A DNA stretch of 64,000 nucleotides. Origin: Bog-473 sp963809715 (GTDB lineage: Bacteria > Actinomycetota > Acidimicrobiia > Acidimicrobiales > RAAP-2). The stretch covers positions 558,001-622,000 of the forward strand of contig CAWEKO010000003.1 of assembly GCA_963809715.1 (NCBI GenBank), given 5' to 3'. Of this stretch, positions 8,527 through 16,312 are shown in pieces; position 1 is the first letter of the stretch, and every line of letters starts with the position of its first letter. The notes under the pieces are model-generated. The model was given only the letters and a program-made list of their open reading frames with translations, ran no database searches and was not told the origin of the DNA. The position numbers and the translations under genes were made by a program.

Positions 8527-9282
8527 TCAACGGCGCTCGGTCCGGGTCGCTTGGTCCTCTTCCTGCTGGCGCCGGATCTCCCCCCGGCGCATGAGGGTCG
8601 GGGTGTACATGGCGACCAGCCGGGCGACCAGTACCACCAGGAAGATCTGACCGATGAGCGCCTCGAGCACCGAGGTGGTCCGGGGTAGGCCAGGTGCCGG
8701 CGTGAGGTCCCCATAGCCCACCGTGGACATGGTGATATAGCTGAAGTAGACGAAGTCGGGTGGTCCGTGTTGCCCAGGCTGGGCGAAGTAGGTATCCGAC
8801 GCCAACTGGATCCCGTAGTCGAGCGTGGCGAACATCATGCCGATCAGCACGTAGATGCAGAGGGCTCCCATGATGGTCTCCACGTTCACCGTCTGGTGCT
8901 GGAAGGTCCGCCATCCGATGGCGATCGGTGTGGTGAGGACCAGGGCGGCGACGAGGAGGACGATGGCACCGTCGGCCACGGTCTGGCCCTGCAGCGCGAC
9001 GACGACGGAGGCGACGAAGGTGAGGCCGGACGCCACCGCCACGGCCAGCATGATCCGGCCCGGCACCCTCGAGGTCCAGAAGGCCAGGACCGAGGTGAGG
9101 CAGAGCAAACCGGTGCGCAGGATGAGGGCTCCTGCTCCGCTCCAGCCGATCGTCAGCACGACAAAGTCGACGATCAGAACGCAAAAGAGGAGACCGTACG
9201 AGTCAGGCGCTTTGATGATGGCGCGCAGCACGCCACGCCCCGACACCTTCTCTGGCGCGCGCTCCTCGACCCGGTCTTCCAT
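8527..9282 (-). CDS. Potassium channel with TVGYGD selectivity filter
   Basis: A 251-residue membrane protein with about four N-terminal hydrophobic helices, then an outer helix (LCIYVLIGMMFATLDY), a pore helix with the K+ selectivity filter STVGYGDLTP, and an inner helix (IGQIFLVVLVARLVAMY), ending in a charged cytoplasmic tail rich in Glu and Arg. This is an Ion_trans_2-type voltage-sensor-like or extended channel. No RCK domain is present. It ends 5 bases from the thioesterase gene (convergent) and interrupts an otherwise metabolic island. A CATGAT hexamer 8 bases before the ATG could be a leaderless -10. Confidence 0.83.
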   Translation of the reverse strand: MEDRVEERAPEKVSGRGVLRAIIKAPDSYGLLFCVLIVDFVVLTIGWSGAGALILRTGLLCLTSVLAFWTSRVPGRIMLAVAVASGLTFVASVVVALQGQTVADGAIVLLVAALVLTTPIAIGWRTFQHQTVNVETIMGALCIYVLIGMMFATLDYGIQLASDTYFAQPGQHGPPDFVYFSYITMSTVGYGDLTPAPGLPRTTSVLEALIGQIFLVVLVARLVAMYTPTLMRRGEIRRQQEEDQATRTERR

Positions 9283-9350
9283 GGCCCACCATCATGGCCA
9301 GGGGCGGGCCCGAGCGGTTGGACCCGACGGCCGGCCAATGCCCGGGGTGC

Positions 9351-10904
9351 TCAGATCTCTCGCTTGACGCCTTCCCAGTACGGGTCGCGCAGCTTGCGCT
9401 TGTAGAGCTTTCCGTTGGGGTCGCGCGGCATCTCGTCGGTGAAGTCGATCGTCTTGGGGGTCTTGAACTTGGCCATCTTGTCCGCGCAAAAGGCGAGGAT
9501 CTCTGTGGCCAACTCGTCGCCGGCCTCGACGCCCTCGGCCGGCTCGATCACCGCCTTGACCTCTTCACCCCAGTCCTCGTGGGGGATGCCGAAGACGGCG
9601 GCGTCTCCGACCTTGGGATGAGACAACAGGACACCCTCGATCTCGGCCGGATAGATGTTGGCGCCGCCTGAAATGATCATGTCGATCTTCCGGTCGCGCA
9701 GGAACAGGTACCCGTCCTCGTCCAGCACTCCCACGTCGCCAACGGTGAAGAACGATCCGATGCGGTTCTTCTTCGTCTTCTCCTTGTCGCCGTGATACTC
9801 GAATTCGGCCGACTGCATAGCCATGTAGACGGTCCCGATCACGTTTGGCTCTGTGATCCTTTCGCCGTCGTCGTCGAAGATGGCAATCTCGGAGATGGGC
9901 CACGGCTTGCCCACCGTCCCGGGCTTGGCGAGCCATTCCTCTGCGGTGACCAGCGTGCCGCCTCCTTCACTGGCCGCGTAGTACTCATCGATCGCGTTGC
10001 CCCACCACGCGATCATCTTGTGCTTCACGTCGATCGGGCAGGGCGCCGCGGCATGGATCATGTGGCGAAGGGAGGAAACGTCGTATCTGACCCGGACGTC
10101 CTCGGGCAGGGCCAACAGACGGTGGAACTGGGTCGGCACCATGTGCGACGTCGTGACCCGCCGCTCTTCGATGAGACGCAGCATGTCTTCGGGCAACCAC
10201 TTGTCCATGAGCACCAGGGTGTGCCCGAGGTGCAGCGACGCGCTCCCAAAACGCAGCACCGCAGTGTGGTACAGCGGCGAGCCGATGATGTGGACGTTGT
10301 CGTCGTGCGGCTGAATATTGAAGAGGAACAAAATGCCCGAAAGGCCGAGCGCAGCCTGCTCGGGCGAAACGCCGAGCAACCTTCGGTAGATGCCCTTGGG
10401 ATTGCCTGTCGTCCCCGACGTGTAATTCATGACGTCGCCGATGGTGCGGTCCTCGGGCAGCGCGGTGGGCTGGGCATCGCGCGCCGCGGCGTAAGAGGCG
10501 AAGCCCGGAACATCGCCCACGGCCAGGCGCCCCTCGGCGGCGAGGCCGGCCTCGTCGGCCGCGGCCACGGCGACCTCGGCGAAGCGCTCGTGCGACACGA
10601 AAGCCTTGGCGCCCGAGTCCTTGAGGATGTAGGCCACCTCGGGTGCGACAAGGTGGTGGTTGATGGGCACCAGGTACCAGCCGGCCTGGAGGGCGGCGAG
10701 GTAGACCTCGATCATCTCGGGGCAGTTGGGGAGCAGCGTGGCGACGACATCGCCCACGCCGAAGCCCTGGGCCCGGAGCGCGTGCACCAACTGGTTGGCG
10801 TGCCCGAGCAGCTCGCCGGCCCGGACGTCATCGCCCTCGGGGGTCACCAGGGCCAGGTAGTCGGGGTCGTCCTGGGCCAGGGCCCAGAAGCCGAGATCAC
10901 CCAT
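9351..10904 (-). CDS. Acyl-CoA synthetase (AMP-binding, FadD type)
   Basis: A 517-residue ANL-superfamily ligase forming an acyl-adenylate and then acyl-CoA. The phosphate-binding loop is YTSGTTGNPKGIYRR, the mid-domain aromatic motif is YYAASEGGG, the hinge Asp is in FTVGDVGVLDEDGY, and the C-terminal catalytic Lys is in DPNGKLYKRKL. The DMIISGGANIYPAEIE block is standard. AAGGAGA lies 7 bases before the ATG. It is transcribed divergently from the SDR gene, with a KstR-like operator almost exactly midway, so steroid or bile-acid-like side-chain activation is plausible. The sequence alone does not fix the substrate. Confidence 0.87.
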   Translation of the reverse strand: MGDLGFWALAQDDPDYLALVTPEGDDVRAGELLGHANQLVHALRAQGFGVGDVVATLLPNCPEMIEVYLAALQAGWYLVPINHHLVAPEVAYILKDSGAKAFVSHERFAEVAVAAADEAGLAAEGRLAVGDVPGFASYAAARDAQPTALPEDRTIGDVMNYTSGTTGNPKGIYRRLLGVSPEQAALGLSGILFLFNIQPHDDNVHIIGSPLYHTAVLRFGSASLHLGHTLVLMDKWLPEDMLRLIEERRVTTSHMVPTQFHRLLALPEDVRVRYDVSSLRHMIHAAAPCPIDVKHKMIAWWGNAIDEYYAASEGGGTLVTAEEWLAKPGTVGKPWPISEIAIFDDDGERITEPNVIGTVYMAMQSAEFEYHGDKEKTKKNRIGSFFTVGDVGVLDEDGYLFLRDRKIDMIISGGANIYPAEIEGVLLSHPKVGDAAVFGIPHEDWGEEVKAVIEPAEGVEAGDELATEILAFCADKMAKFKTPKTIDFTDEMPRDPNGKLYKRKLRDPYWEGVKREI

Positions 10905-10963
10905 CAGCAGTCTCCTTGCAGCTTGCGGAGCGGGCGCAAGTGGCAGCCCCCGCGAGGGGCAGA

Positions 10964-10979
10964 CTAGAACGTGTTCTAG
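10964..10979. promoter_or_regulatory. KstR-like operator between divergent fadD-type and SDR genes
   Basis: CTAGAACGTGTTCTAG has perfect 7-base arms around GT and matches TNNAACNNGTTNNA at every fixed position. Its centre lies about 67 bases from each of the two divergent start codons, a geometry suited to control of both. Confidence 0.75.
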
Positions 10980-11037
10980 CGAAGGGCAATTGCTGAAGCT
11001 CCGGCGCGGCCGGGAGAGAGATCAGGAGCACACGACG

Positions 11038-11946
11038 ATGGCAGGGTTCCTCGAAGGCAAGGTGGTGGCGGTCACCGGAGGCGGTGGCGGCATCGGGCGC
11101 GCCGTGGCGCTGGCCGCGGCGGCCGAGGGGGCGAAGGTGTTGGTGGCCGACTACGGCGTGGGCATGGCCGGTGAGGACCCCAGCAGCAAGGTGGCCGATG
11201 CCGTCGTCGATGAGATCACCGAGGCGGGTGGTGAGGCCGTCGCCGTGGCCGACGACATTTCCAAGATGGAGTCCGGCGAGCGGCTCATCGCCACCGCGGT
11301 CGAGAAGTACGGCCGGATCGACGGCGTCGTGGCGGTCGCCGGGATCCTGCGCGAACGGATGCTGTTCAACATGTCCGAGGACGAATGGGACTCGGTGATC
11401 GCCACCCACCTGAAGGGTCACTTCACGGTCTTTCGGGCCGCTGCAGCCGTCATGCGCAAACAGGAGGGTGGCGGGGCCCTCGTCGGTTTCACGTCGGGTG
11501 CATTCTCCGGCAGCGTGGCCCAGGCCAACTACGCCGCGGCCAAGGGCGGCATCGTCTCACTCGTTCGCTCCGCCGCAGCCGGCCTCTACCGCTACGGCGT
11601 GACCGCCAATGCCATCGCGCCGGTGGCCCGGACGAGGATGTCGGCCAACGTTCCGGCGGAGCTGGCCGAGATGGGCGACCCCGAGGACGTGGCGCCGATG
11701 GTCGTCTACCTCCTGAGCGACCAGGCCAAGCACGTGACCGGCCAGGTCTACACGGCGGTGGGATCGAAGATCGCCGTGTGGAATCAGCCGGTGGAGGTGC
11801 GCGCCATGTGGGCCGATGGCCGCTGGACACCCCAGCAGATCGCGGAGCGCCTGGACTCCAACATCGGCCAGGAGCGCATGGGAATGATCGATCGCCTCGA
11901 GCAGCTGCGTCAGGCCGCAGCGTCCGACGAGAAGCCGAACGCCTGA
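11038..11946 (+). CDS. Short-chain dehydrogenase/reductase (3-hydroxyacyl-CoA or hydroxysteroid type)
   Basis: 302 residues. The N-terminal cofactor loop is TGGGGGIGRA, and the active-site pair is Tyr165-x3-Lys169 in NYAAAKGG with the catalytic Ser in GFTSGAFSG. The C-terminal extension of about 60 residues after the core is longer than in minimal SDRs and resembles the dehydrogenase domain of peroxisomal multifunctional enzymes and their actinobacterial steroid homologues. That would supply the 3-hydroxyacyl-CoA dehydrogenation step otherwise missing from this island. ATG 11038 has AGGAG 10 bases upstream. It is divergent from the ligase across a KstR-like operator. Confidence 0.83.
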   Translation: MAGFLEGKVVAVTGGGGGIGRAVALAAAAEGAKVLVADYGVGMAGEDPSSKVADAVVDEITEAGGEAVAVADDISKMESGERLIATAVEKYGRIDGVVAVAGILRERMLFNMSEDEWDSVIATHLKGHFTVFRAAAAVMRKQEGGGALVGFTSGAFSGSVAQANYAAAKGGIVSLVRSAAAGLYRYGVTANAIAPVARTRMSANVPAELAEMGDPEDVAPMVVYLLSDQAKHVTGQVYTAVGSKIAVWNQPVEVRAMWADGRWTPQQIAERLDSNIGQERMGMIDRLEQLRQAAASDEKPNA

Positions 11947-11967
11947 CTCAGGTGACCGGCACGGGCG

Positions 11968-11989
11968 GGTGGACCGGTGCGGGTCCACC
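11968..11989 (+). terminator. GC-rich hairpin downstream of SDR gene
   Basis: GGTGGACC and GGTCCACC form a perfect 8-base stem around a 6-base loop, 22 bases past the SDR stop codon. There is no U-run afterwards, so termination is plausible but not certain. Confidence 0.4.
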
Positions 11990-12099
11990 TATCGTCCTCC
12001 ATGGCTCCTTAGGCTGAGCGGGCGCGGGCGTGAGGCTCGCCGCGGCGGACGTTCCGCCTCCCGGGGGACGTTCCGACATGTGGAAGGGGGCTTGCGCTC

Positions 12100-12264
12100 G
12101 TGGTCGCACCGGCCGAGGAAGGCTCCGAAAGCCAGGCGGTACCCGAACTCTGCCCCGGGCGCGAGGTGGGATGGATCTTCAAGAACGGTGACGCCGTTGC
12201 CGTCGAGCGTCGGGACGACAAAGTTGTGCCCCTGGCCCGGATCCCGCGCCCGCGCGACGAATAG
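12100..12264 (+). CDS. Possible small protein, 54 aa
   Basis: A short GTG-started frame whose codon use (third-position G/C) and composition (PGREVGWIFKNGDAVAVE, then KVVPLARIPRPRDE) look protein-like. It ends one base from the convergent lgt gene. It would form a small beta-rich domain with one Cys. I recognise no family, see no clear ribosome binding site, and cannot exclude a chance frame. It is listed because it fills the gap between the SDR and lgt genes. Confidence 0.35.
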   Translation: MVAPAEEGSESQAVPELCPGREVGWIFKNGDAVAVERRDDKVVPLARIPRPRDE

Positions 12265-12265
12265 C

Positions 12266-13114
12266 TCAGGCGGACTGTTCGGCCGGAGCCGGTTCGGGCT
12301 CGACCTCGGGCGGGCGGTGCGTGGTGAGCCAAGACCGCCAGCGTGACCGGGTGCGCAAGAGGATGACGGCGCCACCGACGACGAGCAGGACTCCGGCCAG
12401 CTGCACCAGGTCGGAACCGAGCGCACCGTCCTGACCCAGCCAGAGGTGCTCGTCGAGCGAGCGTTCGATGCCCCAGAGCACCATCGTGGTCCCGAGGATG
12501 ATTCCCGTGGGATAGCCGCGCCGGGGCATGCCGTTGGGCCACCGGTCGAGGGCCCGCTCAATGGCGATGAGGATGAGGTAGACGGTGAAATCCTCGAGCG
12601 CCTGAAACACCGGGACCGGAAGGCGCCGACCGCTCTGGCCGGCGTAGTACATGCCGAACCACTGGTGGGTCTGGTGCCCGCCCCCGGCCACCATCAACTG
12701 GGGGCCCAGCAGGCGTCCCATGGCCCAACACGCCATCAGCACCGGCATGGCCAGATCGAGGGCGCGTCCGAGAGGGAGTTCGGGGCAGCGTCGCCGGGTC
12801 AGGACGATCCCCGTCGGCACCGCGAAGAGGAGACCCCCGAACGAGGAGAGCCCGCCGTGCCAGACGGCGAACATGTCCCCGACGTTGTGGCTGTAGTAGC
12901 TGACATTGGTCAGGACGTGAAGGGCACGAGCCCCGACCACGGCCGCCAGGATGACCCAGAGGAAGACCGCGACGAACCAATCGGTGGGATAACCGTGCTT
13001 GCGCAGTCGCCGCTCGAAGTAGGTGAAGCCGAACCAGAAGGTGAGCGCGAGGCCGATGCCGTAGGTGTGGACCTGGAGCGACCCGATGTGGAAGACGATG
13101 GGAACCGGTTTCAT
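12266..13114 (-). CDS. lgt: Prolipoprotein diacylglyceryl transferase (divergent Lgt)
   Basis: A 282-residue multi-pass membrane enzyme expected to transfer diacylglycerol from phosphatidylglycerol to the lipobox Cys of prolipoproteins. Family marks are HTYGIGLALTFWFG at the N-terminus, a VVGARALHVLTN helix, the HGGLSSFGGLL block with the conserved His-Gly-Gly-Leu, and VPVFQALEDF where the canonical P-x-Q-L-Y-E lies. The usual G-R-x-G-N-F-x-N loop is altered to GRLLGPQLMVAGGG, so this is a divergent member and its activity is inferred. It has a cytoplasmic Pro/Glu-rich tail. A TAGTCT hexamer 15 bases upstream may be its -10. Confidence 0.75.
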   Translation of the reverse strand: MKPVPIVFHIGSLQVHTYGIGLALTFWFGFTYFERRLRKHGYPTDWFVAVFLWVILAAVVGARALHVLTNVSYYSHNVGDMFAVWHGGLSSFGGLLFAVPTGIVLTRRRCPELPLGRALDLAMPVLMACWAMGRLLGPQLMVAGGGHQTHQWFGMYYAGQSGRRLPVPVFQALEDFTVYLILIAIERALDRWPNGMPRRGYPTGIILGTTMVLWGIERSLDEHLWLGQDGALGSDLVQLAGVLLVVGGAVILLRTRSRWRSWLTTHRPPEVEPEPAPAEQSA

Positions 13115-13193
13115 GGCACGACCGCTCCCAGACTAGGACCGGCCGAAGGCCGGATCCGTACGGCGGAGGACCGGTCCGCCGGTGGCGCTGTGG

Positions 13194-14423
13194 CTATGGA
13201 CGGCCGGCGCCGACGAAGCCGCCGCCGAGGCGCAGGGAGGTGACCCAGACCGACGCCCCGGTGAAGGGGGCCTCGATCATCTGGCCCGGTCCGACGTACA
13301 TGGCGACATGCTCGGAGCCGCCGGGCCCGTAGAAGAGCAGATCGCCCGGCTGAAGGTCACTGACGGGGACCGGAGCCGAGTCCGCCATCTGGGCGCCCGA
13401 GAAGTGGGGGAGGCCCACGCCGACTTGACCCCAGGACCAGGCGGTCAGGCCGGAGCAGTCGAATCCGGGGCTCCCCGAGCCCTTCGGCGATTCGCCGCCC
13501 CAGACGTAGGGCACGCCGATCTGGCTCATGGCGGCTTGGACCGCTCCTGCCCCTCCGGCCGCGGAGGGCGGCGGTGCGGCCTGGTGCAGCGCGGCGGGAG
13601 CAGCGGCGGCACTGGCACTCTGCTGACGGGTGGTCCCGACCGCGCTCGTGGCGGCAGCCTGGGCGCTGGCGGCGGCAGCCTTGGCAGCGGCGAGCTTCGC
13701 CGCGGCGGCCCGGGCGGCGGCGGCGGCTTCGGCCTGCTGCTGCTCCTGGACCAGCTTGGCGATCTGACCCTGCTCCTGGGAGAGGGCCTGTTGCTGCTCT
13801 TGGATCGCCTGCTGGTTCTGCGCCACGGCGTTCTGCTCGATACTCACCTGGTTCTGGGCTTGGGTCTTCTCGCCCTGAAGCTGGGTCTCCTGGGCGTTCA
13901 ACTGGTTCTCGGCCGTGTGCAGGTTGTCGACGGCGAGCGTGATGTCGCCCTCGGCAATCTTGTTGTACATGGAGGTGGCGCCCAGCGTCTCCTCGTTGCC
14001 ACTGAAGATCGGGTTCTGGGCGGCGGCGGAGCCGTTGCTCATGTAGTTGGCTACGGCCGCCTTGGAGAGGGTCGCCTTGTCGTTGGCCACTTGCTTCTGA
14101 TCGTTGGCGATGTTCGCCTGCGTCGTGGCGATGCTCGAGGTGATCTGCGAGAGGTGGTACTTCGCTGCGTCGTACTGCTGGCTCAGGGCGGACATCTGGT
14201 TCTGGGCGTGGGCCAGCTGTGACTCGATGGCGGCCGCCTTCGCCTTAGCATCGGAGATGGAGTCACCGGCCGCCGGGCGCGCCAAACCAAGCACAGTGCC
14301 CGACAACACTGTGACAACGGCCAGCACGGGAACGGCAATCCGCTGGAGCACCGAAATGCTCCTGGCCGGCCGTGGCGTGGAGTGGCTCAAAACCCGCTCT
14401 ACGTCAGTCACGATGCCGGACAT
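13194..14423 (-). CDS. Secreted NlpC/P60 peptidoglycan hydrolase with coiled-coil domain
   Basis: 409 residues. There is an N-terminal signal/anchor (VLQRIAVPVLAVVTVLSGTV, about residues 26-45). A long coiled coil of about 190 residues follows, rich in Gln, Ala and Asn, then an Ala-rich linker. The C-terminal C40 domain has the catalytic Cys in GFDCSGLTAW, His in SEHVAMYVG and a third polar residue near MIEAP. The architecture resembles PcsB/RipA-type division hydrolases, where the coiled coil regulates cleavage of the stem-peptide bond. No FtsE/FtsX gene is nearby. It is divergent from dienelactone hydrolase. Confidence 0.85.
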   Translation of the reverse strand: MSGIVTDVERVLSHSTPRPARSISVLQRIAVPVLAVVTVLSGTVLGLARPAAGDSISDAKAKAAAIESQLAHAQNQMSALSQQYDAAKYHLSQITSSIATTQANIANDQKQVANDKATLSKAAVANYMSNGSAAAQNPIFSGNEETLGATSMYNKIAEGDITLAVDNLHTAENQLNAQETQLQGEKTQAQNQVSIEQNAVAQNQQAIQEQQQALSQEQGQIAKLVQEQQQAEAAAAARAAAAKLAAAKAAAASAQAAATSAVGTTRQQSASAAAAPAALHQAAPPPSAAGGAGAVQAAMSQIGVPYVWGGESPKGSGSPGFDCSGLTAWSWGQVGVGLPHFSGAQMADSAPVPVSDLQPGDLLFYGPGGSEHVAMYVGPGQMIEAPFTGASVWVTSLRLGGGFVGAGRP

Positions 14424-14590
14424 TCTTATCGGCGGGTTCCGAGCGGTTCAAACATCCTCGCCGCTACACACCCGTTTGTGGTCGTACCAGTGGTATGAAT
14501 CCCCAGCTCAACAACAAATCTAAGTTATTCGAAGTTCTTGTGAACTGGTTCTCAAAACCCCGGTACCACTCAGGAGCTACCGTCGACCTC

Positions 14591-15277
14591 ATGGGCGAGA
14601 TGATCGAATTTCCGAGCAATGGGTCGACGGCGGGGGGCTATCTGGCCGTCCCGGAGGGCGGAAACGGGCCCGGCGTCATCGTCATCCAGGAGTGGTGGGG
14701 CCTGGTCGATCACATCATCGACGTCTGTGACCGCTTCGCCGCCGAGGGCTTCGTGGCCCTCGCTCCCGACCTCTACCACGGCCAAAAGGTGCCACCCGGT
14801 GAGCCGGACGAGGCGGGCAAGGTGATGATGGGGATGCGGCTCGACCAGGCTGGCCGCGACATGAGCGGCGCCATCGACGAGCTGCTGCGACGAAGCTCGT
14901 CCCAACACGTCGGCGTCATCGGTTTCTGCATGGGCGGCGGCCTCGCCCTCGTGCTCGCCACCCAGCGGCCCGACGCGGTCTCGGCCGTCGTGCCGTGCTA
15001 CGGCATCATCCCGTGGCCCGACGTGCAGCCCGACTACAGCGCTCTCGAGGCCAAGGTGCTCGGCCACTACGCGGAGAAGGACGGGTACTTCACTCCCGAG
15101 GCTGCGAACGCGCTGGCGGAGCAGCTGCGAGGACTGGGGAAGTCGGTCGAGATCATCGTCTACCCCGGTGCCGACCATGCGTTCTTCAACGACACCCGCC
15201 CCGAGGTCTACGACGCCGAGGCTTCACGCGCTCTGTGGGCGCGTTCGCTGGCTTTCTTCCGCGAGAACGTGCGCTGA
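14591..15277 (+). CDS. Dienelactone hydrolase family protein
   Basis: A 228-residue alpha/beta hydrolase. The Cys nucleophile is in IGFCMGGGLAL, the Asp in YAEKDGYFTP and the His in GADHAFFND, the Cys-Asp-His triad of carboxymethylenebutenolidase. The QEWWGL motif holds the conserved Glu that keeps the Cys protonated. ATG 14591 is chosen because AGGAG lies upstream (spacing about 13) and the residues before it do not fit the family. The gene stands alone, so the substrate may be a dienelactone or another small ester. Confidence 0.85.
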   Translation: MGEMIEFPSNGSTAGGYLAVPEGGNGPGVIVIQEWWGLVDHIIDVCDRFAAEGFVALAPDLYHGQKVPPGEPDEAGKVMMGMRLDQAGRDMSGAIDELLRRSSSQHVGVIGFCMGGGLALVLATQRPDAVSAVVPCYGIIPWPDVQPDYSALEAKVLGHYAEKDGYFTPEAANALAEQLRGLGKSVEIIVYPGADHAFFNDTRPEVYDAEASRALWARSLAFFRENVR

Positions 15278-15357
15278 GTCGTCGCGCCCCGTCGGCGGCG
15301 TCGGGCCTGAGCGCGCCGGGACGGCGAGCGGCCGGAAGCGGCTGCGAGGTCCTTTGT

Positions 15358-15363
15358 TAGCCT
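15358..15363 (+). promoter_or_regulatory. Leaderless -10 box TAGCCT
   Basis: TAGCCT ends 7 bases before the ATG at 15371 of the HpcH/HpaI lyase gene, and no ribosome binding site is visible. Confidence 0.55.
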
Positions 15364-15370
15364 TTGCGAC

Positions 15371-16312
15371 ATGTCCGCACGCTCACGTGACCTGCCCCGC
15401 CGTTCCTGCCTGTCGACGCCGGGTTCGAACGAGAAATTCCTGGCCAAGGCCCCCACCGTCCCGGCTGACATGACGTTCTTGGACCTCGAGGACGCGGTGG
15501 CGCCGCTGGAGAAGGAGGCGGCGCGGCCCAAGGTCGTCGACGCCATCAAGAACCTGCCCTGGGACGACCGGGTGCTCTGCGTGCGGGTCAACGCCTGGGA
15601 CACGGCGTGGACGTACGGCGACGTCATCGAGGTCGTGGGCAACAGCGGCGAGCGGCTCGACGAGATCATGCTGCCCAAGGTGCAGTCGGCGGCCGAGGTA
15701 CAGGCCCTCGACCTGTTGCTGACCCAGGTCGAGAAGAAGTCGGGCCTGCCGGTCGGGCACATCGGGATCGAAGCCCAGATCGAGACGGCCCGTGGGCTGA
15801 TCAACGTGGACGACATCTGCGGCGCCTCGCCCCGGCTCGAGACCATCATCTTCGGCCCGGCCGACTTCGCCGCCAGCATCGAGATGCCCGTCCTCACCGG
15901 GGGCATCGACATCCCCGAGTACCCGGGCGACCACTTCAACTACGTCTTCAGCCGGATTTTGATGGCTGGACGGGCGAACGGGCTCCAGGTCATCGACGGC
16001 CCGTTTCTCAAGGTGCGCGAGCTCGACGCCCTGCGCGACTACTCGCTGCGCACGCGCATGCTGGGCTACGACGGCAAGTGGGCACTCACCCCGGACCAGG
16101 TCACCGTGCTCAACGAGGTGTACTCGCCCACCCAGGAGCAGTTCGACCGGGCTTTCGACATCCTCGAGGCCTATCGCAAGGCCACCGACGAGGACCGTAA
16201 GGGTGCGGTCATGTTCGGCGACGAGATGATCGACGAGGCGAGCCGCAAGATCGCCCTCAAGTTCGTCAGCCGCGGCGAACGGGCCGGGCTGAGCAGGAGC
16301 GTGTCCGCCTAA
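15371..16312 (+). CDS. HpcH/HpaI-family lyase (malyl-CoA/beta-methylmalyl-CoA lyase-like)
   Basis: A 313-residue CitE-like TIM barrel that cleaves or forms a (methyl)malyl-CoA-type C-C bond with Mg2+. Metal and substrate residues lie in TFLDLEDAVAPLEK, VRVNAWD, GIEAQIETARGL and FGPADFAAS. Length and the presence of the C-terminal lid region match Mcl1-type lyases better than short CitE. Its stop overlaps the convergent acyl-CoA dehydrogenase gene by four bases, and that gene looks like methylsuccinyl-CoA dehydrogenase. Together with the MaoC gene at 19192 this points to the ethylmalonyl-CoA pathway. Citramalyl-CoA lyase is an alternative. Confidence 0.8.
   Translation: MSARSRDLPRRSCLSTPGSNEKFLAKAPTVPADMTFLDLEDAVAPLEKEAARPKVVDAIKNLPWDDRVLCVRVNAWDTAWTYGDVIEVVGNSGERLDEIMLPKVQSAAEVQALDLLLTQVEKKSGLPVGHIGIEAQIETARGLINVDDICGASPRLETIIFGPADFAASIEMPVLTGGIDIPEYPGDHFNYVFSRILMAGRANGLQVIDGPFLKVRELDALRDYSLRTRMLGYDGKWALTPDQVTVLNEVYSPTQEQFDRAFDILEAYRKATDEDRKGAVMFGDEMIDEASRKIALKFVSRGERAGLSRSVSA

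Noticed and set aside
14538..14552. Third KstR-like site (GAACTGGTTC) before dienelactone hydrolase
   Set aside because: The GAAC-NN-GTTC core is present, but the outer T and A of the consensus are missing and the flanks are not symmetric.
14424..14590. Possible cyclic-di-AMP riboswitch before the NlpC/P60 gene
   Set aside because: Such genes sometimes have one, but the 167-base region does not show its conserved blocks on the minus strand.
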